Shown here piece after piece: positions 8,959 through 17,683 of a stretch of DNA of 64,000 bases. Origin of the DNA: Natronococcus sp. AD-5 (GTDB taxonomy: Archaea > Halobacteriota > Halobacteria > Halobacteriales > Natrialbaceae); NCBI RefSeq assembly GCF_030734285.1, contig NZ_CP132294.1:62001-126000 (forward strand), read 5' to 3'. Every line of letters begins with the position of its first letter. The stretch's first letter is position 1. A program made the translations under genes and the position numbers. The notes beneath the pieces are model-generated. The model was given only the letters and a program-made list of their open reading frames with translations, was not told the DNA's origin and did not search any database.

Positions 8959-9157
8959 CCCGGGGAAGGGCAGGCCGCTTACCGAAACCTACCGCGAGAG
9001 CGTACCGGCGTGCGCTCTCGCGGGCCGACGACTGACTCGGAGTGAGTGAAACGCACGGAGAGGAAGGAGGTGTGCTTGATCAACCTTTTACCGAGGGGCA
9101 GCAGGCCCGTGACAGGAGTCCTGTCACGGGCGCGGAAGACCGCAGAGTAAAAGGTTG
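8959..9157 (+). repeat. structured intergenic repeat, copy 1
   Basis: A roughly 200-bp element also found at 17684-17878. Shared blocks in order: CCGGGGAAGGGCAGG, a hairpin, GCCGACGACTGA, GGAAGGAG, TTGATCAACCTTTTACCG, a second hairpin, and CGCAGAGTAAAAGGTTG. Hairpin 1 pairs 8992-9002 with 9013-9023 (11 bp, perfect). Hairpin 2 pairs 9106-9116 with 9120-9130 (11 bp, perfect) and is enclosed by a 10-bp outer stem, 9082-9091 with 9147-9156. The right end is 20 nt before the NAC start. A TTG-started 24-codon frame fits inside this copy but is broken in the other, so pairing rather than coding seems conserved. Confidence 0.8.
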
Positions 9158-9177
9158 CGGGTAGCGACGTGTCGGGT

Positions 9178-9558
9178 ATGTTCGGAGGAGGCGGCGGGCT
9201 CAACCCGCGCAAGATGGAACAGATGATGGAACAGATGGGGATCGACGTCGAGGACGTCGAGGCCGAGGAGGTCATCATTCGGACCGACGAGTACGACCTC
9301 GTCTTCAACGACGCCGAGGTCACGAAGATGGACGCCCGCGGCCAGGAAACCTACCAGATCATCGGCTCGCCGGAGCAGGTCGAATCCGGCGCGACGGGCG
9401 GCGCCGCGGCCGGTGCCGACGAGGAGGGCGGCTCCGCGATCCCCGACGAGGACGTCGAGATCGTCGCCACCCGCACGGGCGTCAGCGAGGACGAGGCCCG
9501 CGAGGCGCTCGAGGCGAACGACGGCGACCTCGCCGCCGCTGTCGAGGATCTCGAGTGA
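9178..9558 (+). CDS. nac: nascent polypeptide-associated complex protein
   Basis: Archaeal alpha-NAC homologue that binds the ribosome near the exit tunnel and contacts nascent chains as a homodimer. The 126 residues show the glycine-rich start [16 protein letters not shown], the NAC barrel (about 30-70, with [12 protein letters not shown] and GQETYQIIG), an acidic linker, and a C-terminal UBA domain ([17 protein letters not shown]). I prefer the ATG at 9178 over the GTG at 9169 because family members begin MFGGGG. trmI starts 7 nt after the stop, so the two are probably one operon. Confidence 0.95.
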   Translation: MFGGGGGLNPRKMEQMMEQMGIDVEDVEAEEVIIRTDEYDLVFNDAEVTKMDARGQETYQIIGSPEQVESGATGGAAAGADEEGGSAIPDEDVEIVATRTGVSEDEAREALEANDGDLAAAVEDLE

Positions 9559-9565
9559 CCCGGGC

Positions 9566-10300
9566 GTGAGCGTCCCGGTCCTGCTGGTCCGCGACGACCG
9601 CGAGTACCTCGTCGAACCCGGCGAGGAGATGGGAACCGACCTCGGCGTGCTCGAGGTGCCCGAGGACGTCGAGCCCGGGCAGACGCTCGAGACCCATCTC
9701 GGGAACGAGTTCCGGGTGCGACGGCTCCGAGGGCCGGACCTGTTTCACCACTTCGAGCGCACGGGCGCGCCGATGGTGCCCCGCGACGTCGGCCTGGTGA
9801 TCGGCGAGACCGGCGTCTCGCGGGGCGACCGCGTGCTCGACGCCGGCACCGGAACGGGCGTCCTCGCGGCGTCGATGGCCCGCGCCGGCGCGTCGGTGGT
9901 GACCTACGAGCGCGACCCCGACTTCGCCGACGTCGCCCGGGAGAACATGAAGCTGGGCGGCGTCGGCGACGCCGTCGACGTCCGGACGGGCGATCTCACC
10001 GACGAGATCGAGACGCTCGAGGCGTCGTCGTTCGACGTCGCCACCCTCGACACGGGCGACGCACCGTCCGTGGTGGCACACGTACACGAACTGCTGGTCG
10101 AGGGCGGCTTCGTCGCGGTCTACAGCCCGTTCGTCGAGTCGACCCGGGAGGTCGCCGAGACCGCTCGAGAGGCGGGGCTTTCGAACGTCCGGACGCGAGA
10201 GACGATCCAGCGCGAGATGGAGTTCGACGACCGAGGGTCGCGCCCGTCGACGGCACCGGTCGGTCACACCGGCTACCTGACGATCGCACGCAACGAGTAG
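9566..10300 (+). CDS. trmI: tRNA (adenine-N1)-methyltransferase, TrmI type
   Basis: SAM-dependent enzyme that methylates N1 of adenine 57/58 in the tRNA T-loop. The 244 residues have an N-terminal beta domain (1-65) with a family-typical RRLRGPDLFHHF. A Rossmann methyltransferase domain follows, with motif I LDAGTGTGVLAASMA at about 91-105 and the acidic YERDPDF. The GTG at 9566 is the only sensible start after the NAC stop at 9558; upstream in-frame sequence overlaps NAC in another frame. The NAC-trmI pairing ties it to translation. Confidence 0.92.
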   Translation: MSVPVLLVRDDREYLVEPGEEMGTDLGVLEVPEDVEPGQTLETHLGNEFRVRRLRGPDLFHHFERTGAPMVPRDVGLVIGETGVSRGDRVLDAGTGTGVLAASMARAGASVVTYERDPDFADVARENMKLGGVGDAVDVRTGDLTDEIETLEASSFDVATLDTGDAPSVVAHVHELLVEGGFVAVYSPFVESTREVAETAREAGLSNVRTRETIQREMEFDDRGSRPSTAPVGHTGYLTIARNE

Positions 10301-10533
10301 CGGGTGAGCATCCGGCGGTGACGCGACGCTCCTGTCATCCCAAATATCATTGGAAAATCTATTATGCAGCTAGGTCGACAATTCCGACGTGCCGTTCGTG
10401 ATCAGTCGCCGCTGTCAAGCGACGCCCTCCCCCGTCGCTCAGAGGCACCCGCGTATCGTCGCGCCGACGGCAGAAACGCCGGTTCCCCGTTACCGTTCCG
10501 GCGCGACGAGTTTCGCTCGCCCGCTTCGAATCG

Positions 10534-10842
10534 TCAGTTGTCGTCCTCGCGCCACTTGTGCTCGCACTCGGTACAGATGAAGAATCGCGTTTCGGACTCG
10601 TCGGCGGACCGGATCTGCTGCATGTACCAGTACGCGCGGTCGTTTCCGCACTCGGGACACTGAGCGTCGGTCTCCGGCAGCGACGTCTCCTCCGAGGACT
10701 CGATGATCTCGCTCGCCTCCTGGTCTTCGGTCACCGTATACTGCGAGGCGTCGCCTTTCGGTTTCGTAAAGCCGCAGCTTCCGCACTCCCACGTGCCGTC
10801 CTCCGCTTTCATCATCGAACCGCATTCGTCGCAGAATTCCAT
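10534..10842 (-). CDS. tfs: transcription factor S (TFIIS/RPB9-like)
   Basis: RNA-polymerase cleavage factor that rescues backtracked complexes. The 102 residues contain two zinc ribbons: C4, C7, C20, C23 at the N-terminus and C62, C65, C90, C93 at the C-terminus, joined by an acidic linker. The tip of the second ribbon keeps the catalytic acids D81-E82 in QIRSADESETRFF. The ATG at 10842 gives the canonical MEFCDECGSMM start; the longer open frame upstream is not homologous. The 233-bp gap to trmI at its 3' side shows no feature I recognise. Confidence 0.95.
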   Translation of the reverse strand: MEFCDECGSMMKAEDGTWECGSCGFTKPKGDASQYTVTEDQEASEIIESSEETSLPETDAQCPECGNDRAYWYMQQIRSADESETRFFICTECEHKWREDDN

Positions 10843-10940
10843 CGTTGTCCGGGTTACGACGGTCGAGCGACTTAAGCGACCCGTTTGGGGTCGTCGGCGA
10901 GCCACGAGCGTCCCTCGTTTCGCGACCGGTTCGCGGACGG

Positions 10941-11198
10941 CTACCCTTCGCCCTCCGACTGGTACGGCTCGCCGACGGCCTCCCGCGGCAACACGTTGTG
11001 CAGTTCCGTCTCGATGTCGTTGACCGACTCGAACCGATCGCTGGGACTGCGCTCGATCAGTTCGCCCAGGTTTCGCTCGCCGTCGGCGAGCAGGAGCGTG
11101 ACATCTTCGAGTTCGCTCGCCGCCGCGTCGGCGTCGATCGGATACTCGAGCGTCTCGAGCGTCGCGTCGATTCGACTGAGTTTGACCTCCGAGCACAT
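10941..11198 (-). CDS. DUF5789-like haloarchaeal protein
   Basis: A small acidic protein of 85 residues with no catalytic motif. Its layout matches what I recall of the DUF5789 family: an ATLETLEYPIDAD start, a central VTLLLADGERNLGELI, and a terminal NVLPREAVGEPYQSEGEG. It precedes tfs on the same strand with 98 nt between them and may be co-transcribed. Function is unknown. Confidence 0.65.
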   Translation of the reverse strand: MCSEVKLSRIDATLETLEYPIDADAAASELEDVTLLLADGERNLGELIERSPSDRFESVNDIETELHNVLPREAVGEPYQSEGEG

Positions 11199-11313
11199 AC
11201 GACAAGGGAGGGCGGCCGACGTCTTGTAATGTCGTTCTGGCTGTTCGAACTATCCCGCTCTCCCGAATTTCGATTCGAAACCATAATCGGGATGGATCGC
11301 GCAGTCCGATTCG

Positions 11314-12636
11314 ATGCGGCGTCCCGATCGATCGATTCTCGCACGGCTTTCCGGCCTCGTTCAGCTGGTTCTCGCGCAGTTCGCCGTCGACAGACGGGTG
11401 CTCGCGCTCGCGTTCGCCCGGATGGCCGACGGGGTCGGTAACTCGTTCCTGATCATCGTTATTCCCCTCTACGTCGCAAACGGCGTCGTCGGCGGATCGA
11501 CGTTCGGACTCGACGAGTCGATGATCATCGGCGTTATCCTCTCACTGTTCGGGTTTCTAAACAGCTCGTTTCAGCCCCTCACCGGCCGGCTCTCGGACCG
11601 AACGGGGCGACGAAAGACCTTCATCCTGACCGGACTCGGCGGGCTGGCGGTGACGAACGCGTCGTACCTCTTCGCAGAGACGTACGTGTCGCTGCTGGCC
11701 ATCCGCGGCCTGCAAGGCGTCAGCGTCGCCTTCATCATCCCCGCGTCGGTCGCGCTGGTCAACGAACTCGCGACCACCGGCGACCGCGGCGGGAACATGG
11801 GCGTCTACAACACGTTCCGTCTGGTCGGATTCGGCGCCGGGCCGGTCGCCGCCGGGGCGGTTGTCAGCGCCGGTCCCTACGGCCTGCTCGCCGGATCGAC
11901 GATCAGCGGTTTCGACGCGGCGTTCTCCATCGCCGCGACCACGGCCGTGATCAGCTACCTGCTGGTGACGGTGCTGATCACGGATCCCGAGTCGAAGGGA
12001 GCGACCGCGGGCGCCGATCTCTCGATCGACGTCTTCGATTCGTCCGGGCGGAACCTGCTCGACCCCATCTTCACGCTGGGGGTCGTCTCGCTGTTCATGG
12101 CGACGGCGATCGCTCTCTTCGCGACGATCCAACCGCAGGTCAACGACCACCTAGAGCAGGGATCGACCTGGTTCGGCCTCCAGTTCTCGGCGTTTATCAT
12201 CGCGCAGATCGCGTTACAGACGCCGATCGGGCGGGCGTGCGACCGGTACGGGCGGCGGCCGTTCATCCTCCTGGGAATGGTGATCCTGGTCCCCTCGACG
12301 CTCGCGCAGGGACTGGTCACGACCTCGGAAACCATGTTCCTGGCCCGACTCGTCCAGGGGATCGCCGGGGCGATGGTGTTCGCGCCGGCGCTGGCGCTGG
12401 CCGGCGACCTCGCGGGCGAGGGCGAGTCCGGCTCGAAGCTCTCGGTGCTCACGATGGCGTTCGGCTTCGGGATCGCGATCGGTCCGTTCTCCTCCGGCGC
12501 GCTGATCAGCTACGGCTTCGAGGTTCCGTTCGCCTTCGGGACCGTGCTCGCGGCGTTCGGGGCGATCCTCGTCTACACGCAGGTCGAGGAGACCCTCGAG
12601 ACGACGGCGTCGGTGCCGGTCGTCGGCGACGATTGA
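11314..12636 (+). CDS. MFS transporter
   Basis: A 440-residue major facilitator superfamily carrier with about 12 membrane helices. The loop 2-3 motif appears as GRLSDRTGRRKTF and its second-half counterpart as GRACDRYGRRPF. RGLQGVSVAFIIPASVALVNE and RLVQGIAGAMVFAPALALAG are the paired helix motifs seen in drug and metabolite exporters. The substrate cannot be told. It is monocistronic, divergent from the DUF5789-like gene. Confidence 0.9.
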   Translation: MRRPDRSILARLSGLVQLVLAQFAVDRRVLALAFARMADGVGNSFLIIVIPLYVANGVVGGSTFGLDESMIIGVILSLFGFLNSSFQPLTGRLSDRTGRRKTFILTGLGGLAVTNASYLFAETYVSLLAIRGLQGVSVAFIIPASVALVNELATTGDRGGNMGVYNTFRLVGFGAGPVAAGAVVSAGPYGLLAGSTISGFDAAFSIAATTAVISYLLVTVLITDPESKGATAGADLSIDVFDSSGRNLLDPIFTLGVVSLFMATAIALFATIQPQVNDHLEQGSTWFGLQFSAFIIAQIALQTPIGRACDRYGRRPFILLGMVILVPSTLAQGLVTTSETMFLARLVQGIAGAMVFAPALALAGDLAGEGESGSKLSVLTMAFGFGIAIGPFSSGALISYGFEVPFAFGTVLAAFGAILVYTQVEETLETTASVPVVGDD

Positions 12637-12773
12637 CCGTTTCGTCGTACTCCTGCGTTTGCCGCGGCCGTTCGATCAACGGACGCAACACCGGCCGAGG
12701 AGCGCTTTCAGGCGTAAGTTGCGGCCTTCAGGGAAGAGCGAACGGTGTGGGTGACGCCGTTCGCGTTCGGCTG

Positions 12774-13175
12774 TCAGAGATCGACGAGGAGATCGTCCAT
12801 GAACCCGTCGCCGAGGACGTCGTCCACGTCGAGTGCGTCCTCGAACTCGTCGGAGAGGACGTCGTCCAGGTCGAGTTCTTCGTCGAGATCGTCAGGAATA
12901 GTTTCGTCTACGTCGTCCGAGACGTTTTCATCCGGAGCGTCGGGGGCCGTCTCTTCGACTGTCTCCTCTTCCTCGACCACCGACTGCTGTTCGTTGCTAA
13001 CCTGTTCGTTCACTTCGTCGGTCGATTGGTCTTCGACGTTCTCATCGAGTTCCTCCTGCGCCGTCGCCGCTGCCGCCCCGAGGCCGGCGCTCAGCGCGAG
13101 CAGGCCGATGGCGACTACGACTATCGTCACCGTCCGCCGATGCGTTCGAAGCCAATGTGTGATCCGATCGGTCAT
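12774..13175 (-). CDS. membrane-anchored acidic protein, unknown
   Basis: 133 residues: a short basic start (RITHWLRTHRRT), one strong hydrophobic segment (about 16-40) that may be a signal or an anchor, then an extracellular-type tail made almost entirely of Asp, Glu, Val, Ser and Asn. The tail includes near-repeats such as LDLDDVLSDEFEDAL and LDVDDVLGDGFMDDL. A minus-strand TATA-like ATTTAT box lies about 46 nt upstream. No family recognised; a surface-exposed low-complexity protein is the plain reading. Confidence 0.6.
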   Translation of the reverse strand: MTDRITHWLRTHRRTVTIVVVAIGLLALSAGLGAAAATAQEELDENVEDQSTDEVNEQVSNEQQSVVEEEETVEETAPDAPDENVSDDVDETIPDDLDEELDLDDVLSDEFEDALDVDDVLGDGFMDDLLVDL

Positions 13176-13625
13176 GGTTTGTTGCCCACGGTAGGCAGAG
13201 ACGTGTCACCGATAGTAGCGATAAATACTCCCAACCGTTCAGTCTGCAAACAGATTGTTTAGACGATTAAACCAACATCTATCGACCGTGAGCGATCGGT
13301 CGATAGGACGGAGTTCCGCCCTCCTATCGCTCCCGCAGTCGCCGCGTTCGATACGGCGACCCCCACCGACGGCGGGAGTCTACCGGAGACGGCGGCTAGC
13401 CGATCCCTGACGTTCTAGGTCCACAGTAACGCGTCGGTTTTCCTACCGTTCGAGGGATTTCGGTTCGCTCGCGGTGCAGCACTCGTCTTCACTTCCTCGC
13501 CGGTCAACCCTCGACCGACGACGTCGAGACGCCACCGCGGCCGGCGGGCCGTCCGTCGCTTCGGGCGACCGAAATCAACTGGCAGGACGCAACGCAAAAG
13601 TACCGGATCCGCATAGCTCTCGACG
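13176..13625. other. divergent intergenic region
   Basis: 450 bp between divergent genes. It contains the upstream region of the acidic membrane protein and a perfect 10-bp inverted repeat at 13279-13306. I see no coding frame with haloarchaeal composition in the rest. Confidence 0.5.
13279..13306. repeat. perfect 10-bp inverted repeat
   Basis: CTATCGACCG at 13279-13288 and CGGTCGATAG at 13297-13306 with an 8-nt centre. It lies about 100 nt upstream of the acidic membrane protein gene and over 300 nt from the DUF5797-like gene. It could be an operator or a hairpin; it lacks the trailing T-run of an archaeal terminator. Confidence 0.5.
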
Positions 13626-14126
13626 ATGACGCTCTCGGACGAGGCCAGGGAACGGTTGGCCGACGTGGTGGAACTACAGCCGACGAAGAACTCCGAGCTG
13701 CAGGACCGGTGGGGCGTGGAAAGCGGCAGCGAAGTCCACCAGTACCTGGAGAACGAACTCGGGGACTACTACTTCCGGGACGACAACAGCCTGATCCGCG
13801 CGACCGCCGAGGCGGCGGACCTCGTCGACGTCGAACCGGGTATCGAGAGCGATCCGGACGAGGGCACCCCCTCCCGGATTCGCGTTCCCGAGCTACAGGC
13901 GCAAATCGTCGACGTCCTCGCCGGTCCCGACGAGGAGTCCCAGAGCGTCGTCTCGGTGCTGCACGAGCTCCGCGACGCCTACGGCGTCGACCCCGACTCC
14001 GAGGACGTCCGCTCGAGCCTCCAGAGCCTCCGCCGCAAGGGCGTCGTCGAGGTCGAGTACCGGACCGTTCCCACGTTCCGGCTGTCCGTCGAGCGCGACG
14101 ACCTCGAGGTCGCGATCACCGATTGA
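13626..14126 (+). CDS. DUF5797-like haloarchaeal protein
   Basis: A 166-residue acidic protein whose start (LSDEARERLADVVELQPTKN followed by SELQDRWG) matches my memory of the DUF5797 family. The C-terminal half (VVSVLHELRDAYG, then RSSLQSLRRKGVVEVEY) has the shape of a winged-helix domain ending in a beta hairpin, so a DNA-binding role is plausible but not shown. It converges with the DUF5787-like gene. Confidence 0.72.
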   Translation: MTLSDEARERLADVVELQPTKNSELQDRWGVESGSEVHQYLENELGDYYFRDDNSLIRATAEAADLVDVEPGIESDPDEGTPSRIRVPELQAQIVDVLAGPDEESQSVVSVLHELRDAYGVDPDSEDVRSSLQSLRRKGVVEVEYRTVPTFRLSVERDDLEVAITD

Positions 14127-14171
14127 GACCGCCGCCCGGCGGCGATCGAAACGGCGCCGTCGGGTCGGAAT

Positions 14172-15224
14172 CTACAGCCCGGGTCGTCGACGGCGTCGAC
14201 GATCCTCGAGCAACTGCGCGATCCGTTTTCCGGGTCCGCCTTCGATGGGCCAGCCGCGGGTCCGCCAGATCGGCGGCTCCGGCTCGAAGGCGGGACAGGA
14301 GCCGGAACACTCCGCGGCCGTCTGACAGCGTTCCTTGGACTCGCAGTAAGGGAGCAACTGCACCCCGTCGGTTCCGCGCAGCGCGAAGTGGCGACAGTCG
14401 GGACGCATCGTATCGACGAACGAGCGCCAGCCGCGCTCGTAGGCGCGCTCTGCGATCCGAAGCCGGATCTCGCTTTTCTCCGCGGGGTCGAGGTGCTCGA
14501 ACCGGGCGGCGGAGCCGTCCCGGCTCCCGCCGTCCGGCCGCTCGAGGATTCGCGTTCCCGGCTCGTCGACCGCGAGCGAGCGCGGGTACCACGAGACGTC
14601 GGCGGCGAGCGCCGCGGGATCGAGCGCGAGCACGCCGGCCTCGACCGGCAGGTCCTCGAAGAGCACCGGTTCGACGCGCTCGCCGGTCTCCCGGGTGGCG
14701 ACCCAGACCTCGTCGGCGAGCGCGAGCGCGACGTCGTACTCGAGCTGCGCGCCCAGCGTGCGGGCGGCGCTCGCGTCGAGGTCGGGCTTGTTCTCGATGG
14801 CGACGATGCGGTCCACCCAATCGGGATAGGTCCACTTCCGACGGATCTCGATGCGGTTGCCGTCCTTGCGGGTCTCGAGGATGCCGCGGTCGTCGGCTCG
14901 GTGGATCGCCTCGCGGACGTACCGCCACGGGTAGCCGGGATGAGGGAGCGCGTCGCGGTAGTACGCCCACTCGGCGGGGGCGTTCCGAACGACGTGTAAG
15001 AGATCGCTATCGAGCCGTTCCGGTCCGAAGTTCGCGCGCCGCTCGAGGGCGTCGCGGTCGCACTCGAGGACGATCGTGTCCCAGCGACGGCGCTTCGTCC
15101 CGAGCTGGCGGGCGACGACGGTCGCCCGATCGGCCTCGGGGGAGTCCGCCGGGGGCCACGCGCGTTCGGCCCAGCGACACGTTCGAAGCTCGAAGGCGAA
15201 CTCGCTGTCGTCCGGGCGGATCAT
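14172..15224 (-). CDS. DUF5787-like haloarchaeal protein, possible nuclease fold
   Basis: 350 residues. An N-terminal region (FELRTCRWAER) leads into a winged-helix-like segment (GYPWRYVREAIHRADDRGIL). A stretch DRIVAIENKPDLD followed by LEYDVALALADEVWVAT resembles the E-x-K core of restriction-endonuclease-like domains. The C-terminal part has four closely spaced cysteines (YCESKERCQTAAECSGSC), suggesting a metal site. I recall this architecture as DUF5787. The nuclease suggestion is inference from the local motif only. Confidence 0.7.
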   Translation of the reverse strand: MIRPDDSEFAFELRTCRWAERAWPPADSPEADRATVVARQLGTKRRRWDTIVLECDRDALERRANFGPERLDSDLLHVVRNAPAEWAYYRDALPHPGYPWRYVREAIHRADDRGILETRKDGNRIEIRRKWTYPDWVDRIVAIENKPDLDASAARTLGAQLEYDVALALADEVWVATRETGERVEPVLFEDLPVEAGVLALDPAALAADVSWYPRSLAVDEPGTRILERPDGGSRDGSAARFEHLDPAEKSEIRLRIAERAYERGWRSFVDTMRPDCRHFALRGTDGVQLLPYCESKERCQTAAECSGSCPAFEPEPPIWRTRGWPIEGGPGKRIAQLLEDRRRRRRPGL

Positions 15225-15368
15225 GACCGTTCGTAGGGAGATAGACGATAAGTGCGCTGTGGTCCGGCGTCGAGCGCGTCAGGCGCTGAACGCGCTACGG
15301 CGGGTGCTCCCGGTGGGGCGAACGCACCGCGGCTCGTTGGTCACGGTCCGTCGGGCGCGATTCGGCGG

Positions 15369-15806
15369 TTACTCCTCGTCCTCGTCTAGGATTTCGTCGA
15401 GGAACTCGTGTGCCTCCTCCAAGATTTCTCGCGGACCGTCCTGCGTGACGGTGTTGACCGCCTGTTCGTAATCGCGCCACTGGAGGTCGCGGTGTTCGTT
15501 CGAAAGCTCCGCGCTGGCCTCGAAGGATTTCGCGATAAAGAGATGAACGGTCTTGTGGATCGTCTTGCCGTTCGCCTCGAAGACGTAGTCGTAGTCCTCA
15601 CGAAAGCCGTCGAGTAGTCGGAACTGATCGATACCTGCCTCTTCCTTTACTTCGCGGATCGCCGTCTGCTGTAGCTCTTCATCTCCTTCGACACCGCCCT
15701 TCGGAAACTCCCAGTCGCCCGGGCGGCTCTTGAGTAGAAGATACTCGCGCCGGCCCCGCGTATCGCGGAAGAGGATCGCGCCTGCGCTCGTAGCTTCGAC
15801 TGCCAT
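15369..15806 (-). CDS. Nudix hydrolase, bis(5'-nucleosyl)-tetraphosphatase type
   Basis: A 145-residue Nudix enzyme related to archaeal Ap4A hydrolases. The Nudix box covers about residues 38-59 (GVEGDEELQQTAIREVKEEAGI), preceded by DWEFPKG. The downstream Y-rich segment (DYDYVFEANGKTIHKTVHLFI) fits the asymmetrical dinucleoside tetraphosphatase group. The ATG at 15806 is chosen because the longer frame adds sequence unlike the family. It diverges from the uS10-like gene, whose start is 111 nt away. Confidence 0.85.
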   Translation of the reverse strand: MAVEATSAGAILFRDTRGRREYLLLKSRPGDWEFPKGGVEGDEELQQTAIREVKEEAGIDQFRLLDGFREDYDYVFEANGKTIHKTVHLFIAKSFEASAELSNEHRDLQWRDYEQAVNTVTQDGPREILEEAHEFLDEILDEDEE

Positions 15807-15917
15807 TATCCGGAATAGCAGGCGGGACGTTAAGAGAATATCGGACTGTTCGTCCAACGTAGACGTATCTCAGCAGGTTTTTACACGCTGACCGTCCACG
15901 GTTGCACAACACCAGCC

Positions 15918-16256
15918 ATGACCTTCGTCACTCGTCTCACGCTTCAGAGCGGCGACAGAGCCGCGCTCGATGGCATCGTCGAAGATATCAAGTCCACCGC
16001 CGAGCGGAAGGGGGCGGCGCTGAAAGGTCCTCACTCGCGCCCGCCGGAAAAACTGACCGTTCCCCAGCACGCTCGCCTGCACGGCGACGACGAGCGGCGG
16101 TTCTCCTCGTGGGAGTACACGGTCTTTACGCGCGAACTCGAGATTCACGGGCACGACAACCTCGCGCGCAACATCGCCGAACAGAACTTCCCGGATTCGG
16201 TCCACATCGAGGCCGAGGTCGAGCAGATCCACGGGGCGGGACGCGGCGCAAACTGA
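15918..16256 (+). CDS. uS10/mL48 family protein (S10 paralogue)
   Basis: A 112-residue protein with the ribosomal protein S10 fold: a leading strand MTFVTRLTLQSGDRAALD, the IKSTAERKGAALKGPHSRPP loop region, and the terminal strand SVHIEAEVEQIHG. It differs from the main rpsJ of haloarchaea, which sits beside the elongation factor 1-alpha gene. It is therefore probably a paralogue seen in haloarchaea. The plus-strand amidohydrolase begins 81 nt downstream. A role on the ribosome is not established. Confidence 0.8.
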   Translation: MTFVTRLTLQSGDRAALDGIVEDIKSTAERKGAALKGPHSRPPEKLTVPQHARLHGDDERRFSSWEYTVFTRELEIHGHDNLARNIAEQNFPDSVHIEAEVEQIHGAGRGAN

Positions 16257-16337
16257 GCGTCGCGCCCGTCCAGCGGGGGTGAAATGGGCGCGGGCGTCTT
16301 CGATAGCACTTTTTAACGCTCACGACGAGTGCAGGAT

Positions 16338-17612
16338 ATGACCGACGAGACGCTCGTTTCGTTGCGCCGCGACCTGCACCGCAAACCGGAACCCGCCTGG
16401 CGCGAGTTCTACACCACGGCCAGAATCGTCGAGGAACTCGAGTCTCGGGTCGACCTCGACGAACTCCACGTCGGCCGGGACGCGATCGCCGCCGAGCACC
16501 GGATGGGCGTTCCCGACGAGGCCGAACTGACCGCCTGGTACGAGCAGGCCCGCGAGTACGACGTCGACGAGTCCGTCCTCGAGTCGCTCGAGGGCGGCTA
16601 CACGGGCGCCGTCGCCGTTCTCGAGAAGGGCGAGGGACCGACCGTCGGCCTCCGCGTCGACATCGACGGCCTGCCGCGGGCCGAAGCCGACGACGGCGAC
16701 CACGCCCCCGCGGCGAAGGGGTTCCGCTCGGAACACGAGGGCGCGATGCACGCCTGCGGGCACGACGCCCACGCGACGATCGGTATCGGCGCGCTCGAGC
16801 GGGTCGCCGATAGCGACTTCTCGGGGACGCTGAAGGTGTTCTTCCAGCCCGCCGAGGAGGTCGTCGGCGGCGGGAAGTCGATGGCAAAGAGCGAGCATAT
16901 CCGGGACGTCGACCACCTGCTCGCGCTCCACATCGGCCTGGACCACCCGACCGGCGAAGTCGTCGCGGGGATCGACGGCTTCCTCGCGGTGCGCCACCTC
17001 GAGGCGACCTTCTCCGGCGAACCCGCCCACGCGGGCGGCCACCCCGAGCAGGGTCGCAACGCCGTCCAGGCGATGGCGACTGCGGTCCAGAACTGCTACG
17101 CCATCCCGCGCCACAGCGACGGCGCGACGCGGGTCAACCCGGGCGTCGTCGAAGGTGGCAGCGCCGCGAACGTCATCCCCGAGGAGGCCCGGATCGTCGC
17201 CGAGGTCCGGGGCGAGACGACCGAGCTGATGGAGTACATGCACGACCGCGCCGAGCGGGTGCTCAAGTCCGCCGCCGAGATGCACGACTGCGAGGTCGAG
17301 ATCGAGATCGGCGCCGCCGCGCCGAGCGCGACGAGCGACCAGGAACTCGTCGATATCGTCGCCGACGTCGCGGACGGCGTCGCCGGCGTGGAGACCATTC
17401 TCGAGCGCGACCAACTCGGCGGCAGCGAGGACGCGACGTTCCTGATGCGGGAGGTCCAGCAGAACGGCGGCACGGCCTGCTACGTCGGCGTCGGAACCGA
17501 CCACCCCGGCGGCCACCACACCGCGACGTTCGACGTCGACGAGCCGAGTATCGGCCACGCCGCTGAGACGCTTGCGGGCGCGATCGAGCGGATCGGCCTC
17601 GAGCACGAATAA
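16338..17612 (+). CDS. M20-family amidohydrolase
   Basis: Metal-dependent amidohydrolase/peptidase of 424 residues, similar to aminobenzoyl-glutamate and N-acyl-amino-acid hydrolases (M20D). Metal-site motifs: C140 and H142 in HACGHDAHATIGIG, and E173-E174 in FFQPAEEVVGGG. The dimerisation domain lies in the middle (about 220-330) and a final metal ligand in GGHHTATFD. I chose the ATG at 16338 (TDETLVSLRRDLHRKPEP) over a GTG 9 nt earlier. The substrate is not evident from the neighbours. Confidence 0.9.
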   Translation: MTDETLVSLRRDLHRKPEPAWREFYTTARIVEELESRVDLDELHVGRDAIAAEHRMGVPDEAELTAWYEQAREYDVDESVLESLEGGYTGAVAVLEKGEGPTVGLRVDIDGLPRAEADDGDHAPAAKGFRSEHEGAMHACGHDAHATIGIGALERVADSDFSGTLKVFFQPAEEVVGGGKSMAKSEHIRDVDHLLALHIGLDHPTGEVVAGIDGFLAVRHLEATFSGEPAHAGGHPEQGRNAVQAMATAVQNCYAIPRHSDGATRVNPGVVEGGSAANVIPEEARIVAEVRGETTELMEYMHDRAERVLKSAAEMHDCEVEIEIGAAAPSATSDQELVDIVADVADGVAGVETILERDQLGGSEDATFLMREVQQNGGTACYVGVGTDHPGGHHTATFDVDEPSIGHAAETLAGAIERIGLEHE

Positions 17613-17683
17613 CCGCTCGACACGCCCGATCCGAGGTATCGATGGCCGAGAGCGCGGCTCGAGCACCGCGAGAGGCGCGCGAT

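Noticed and set aside
9076-9150. TTG-started 24-codon ORF inside structured repeat copy 1, preceded by GGAAGGAGGTG
   Set aside because: The equivalent frame in copy 2 is broken while the hairpins are conserved, so I read the conservation as structural, not coding.
9169-9177. GTG start three codons upstream of the NAC ATG
   Set aside because: NAC proteins begin with MFGGGG; the extra residues have no support.
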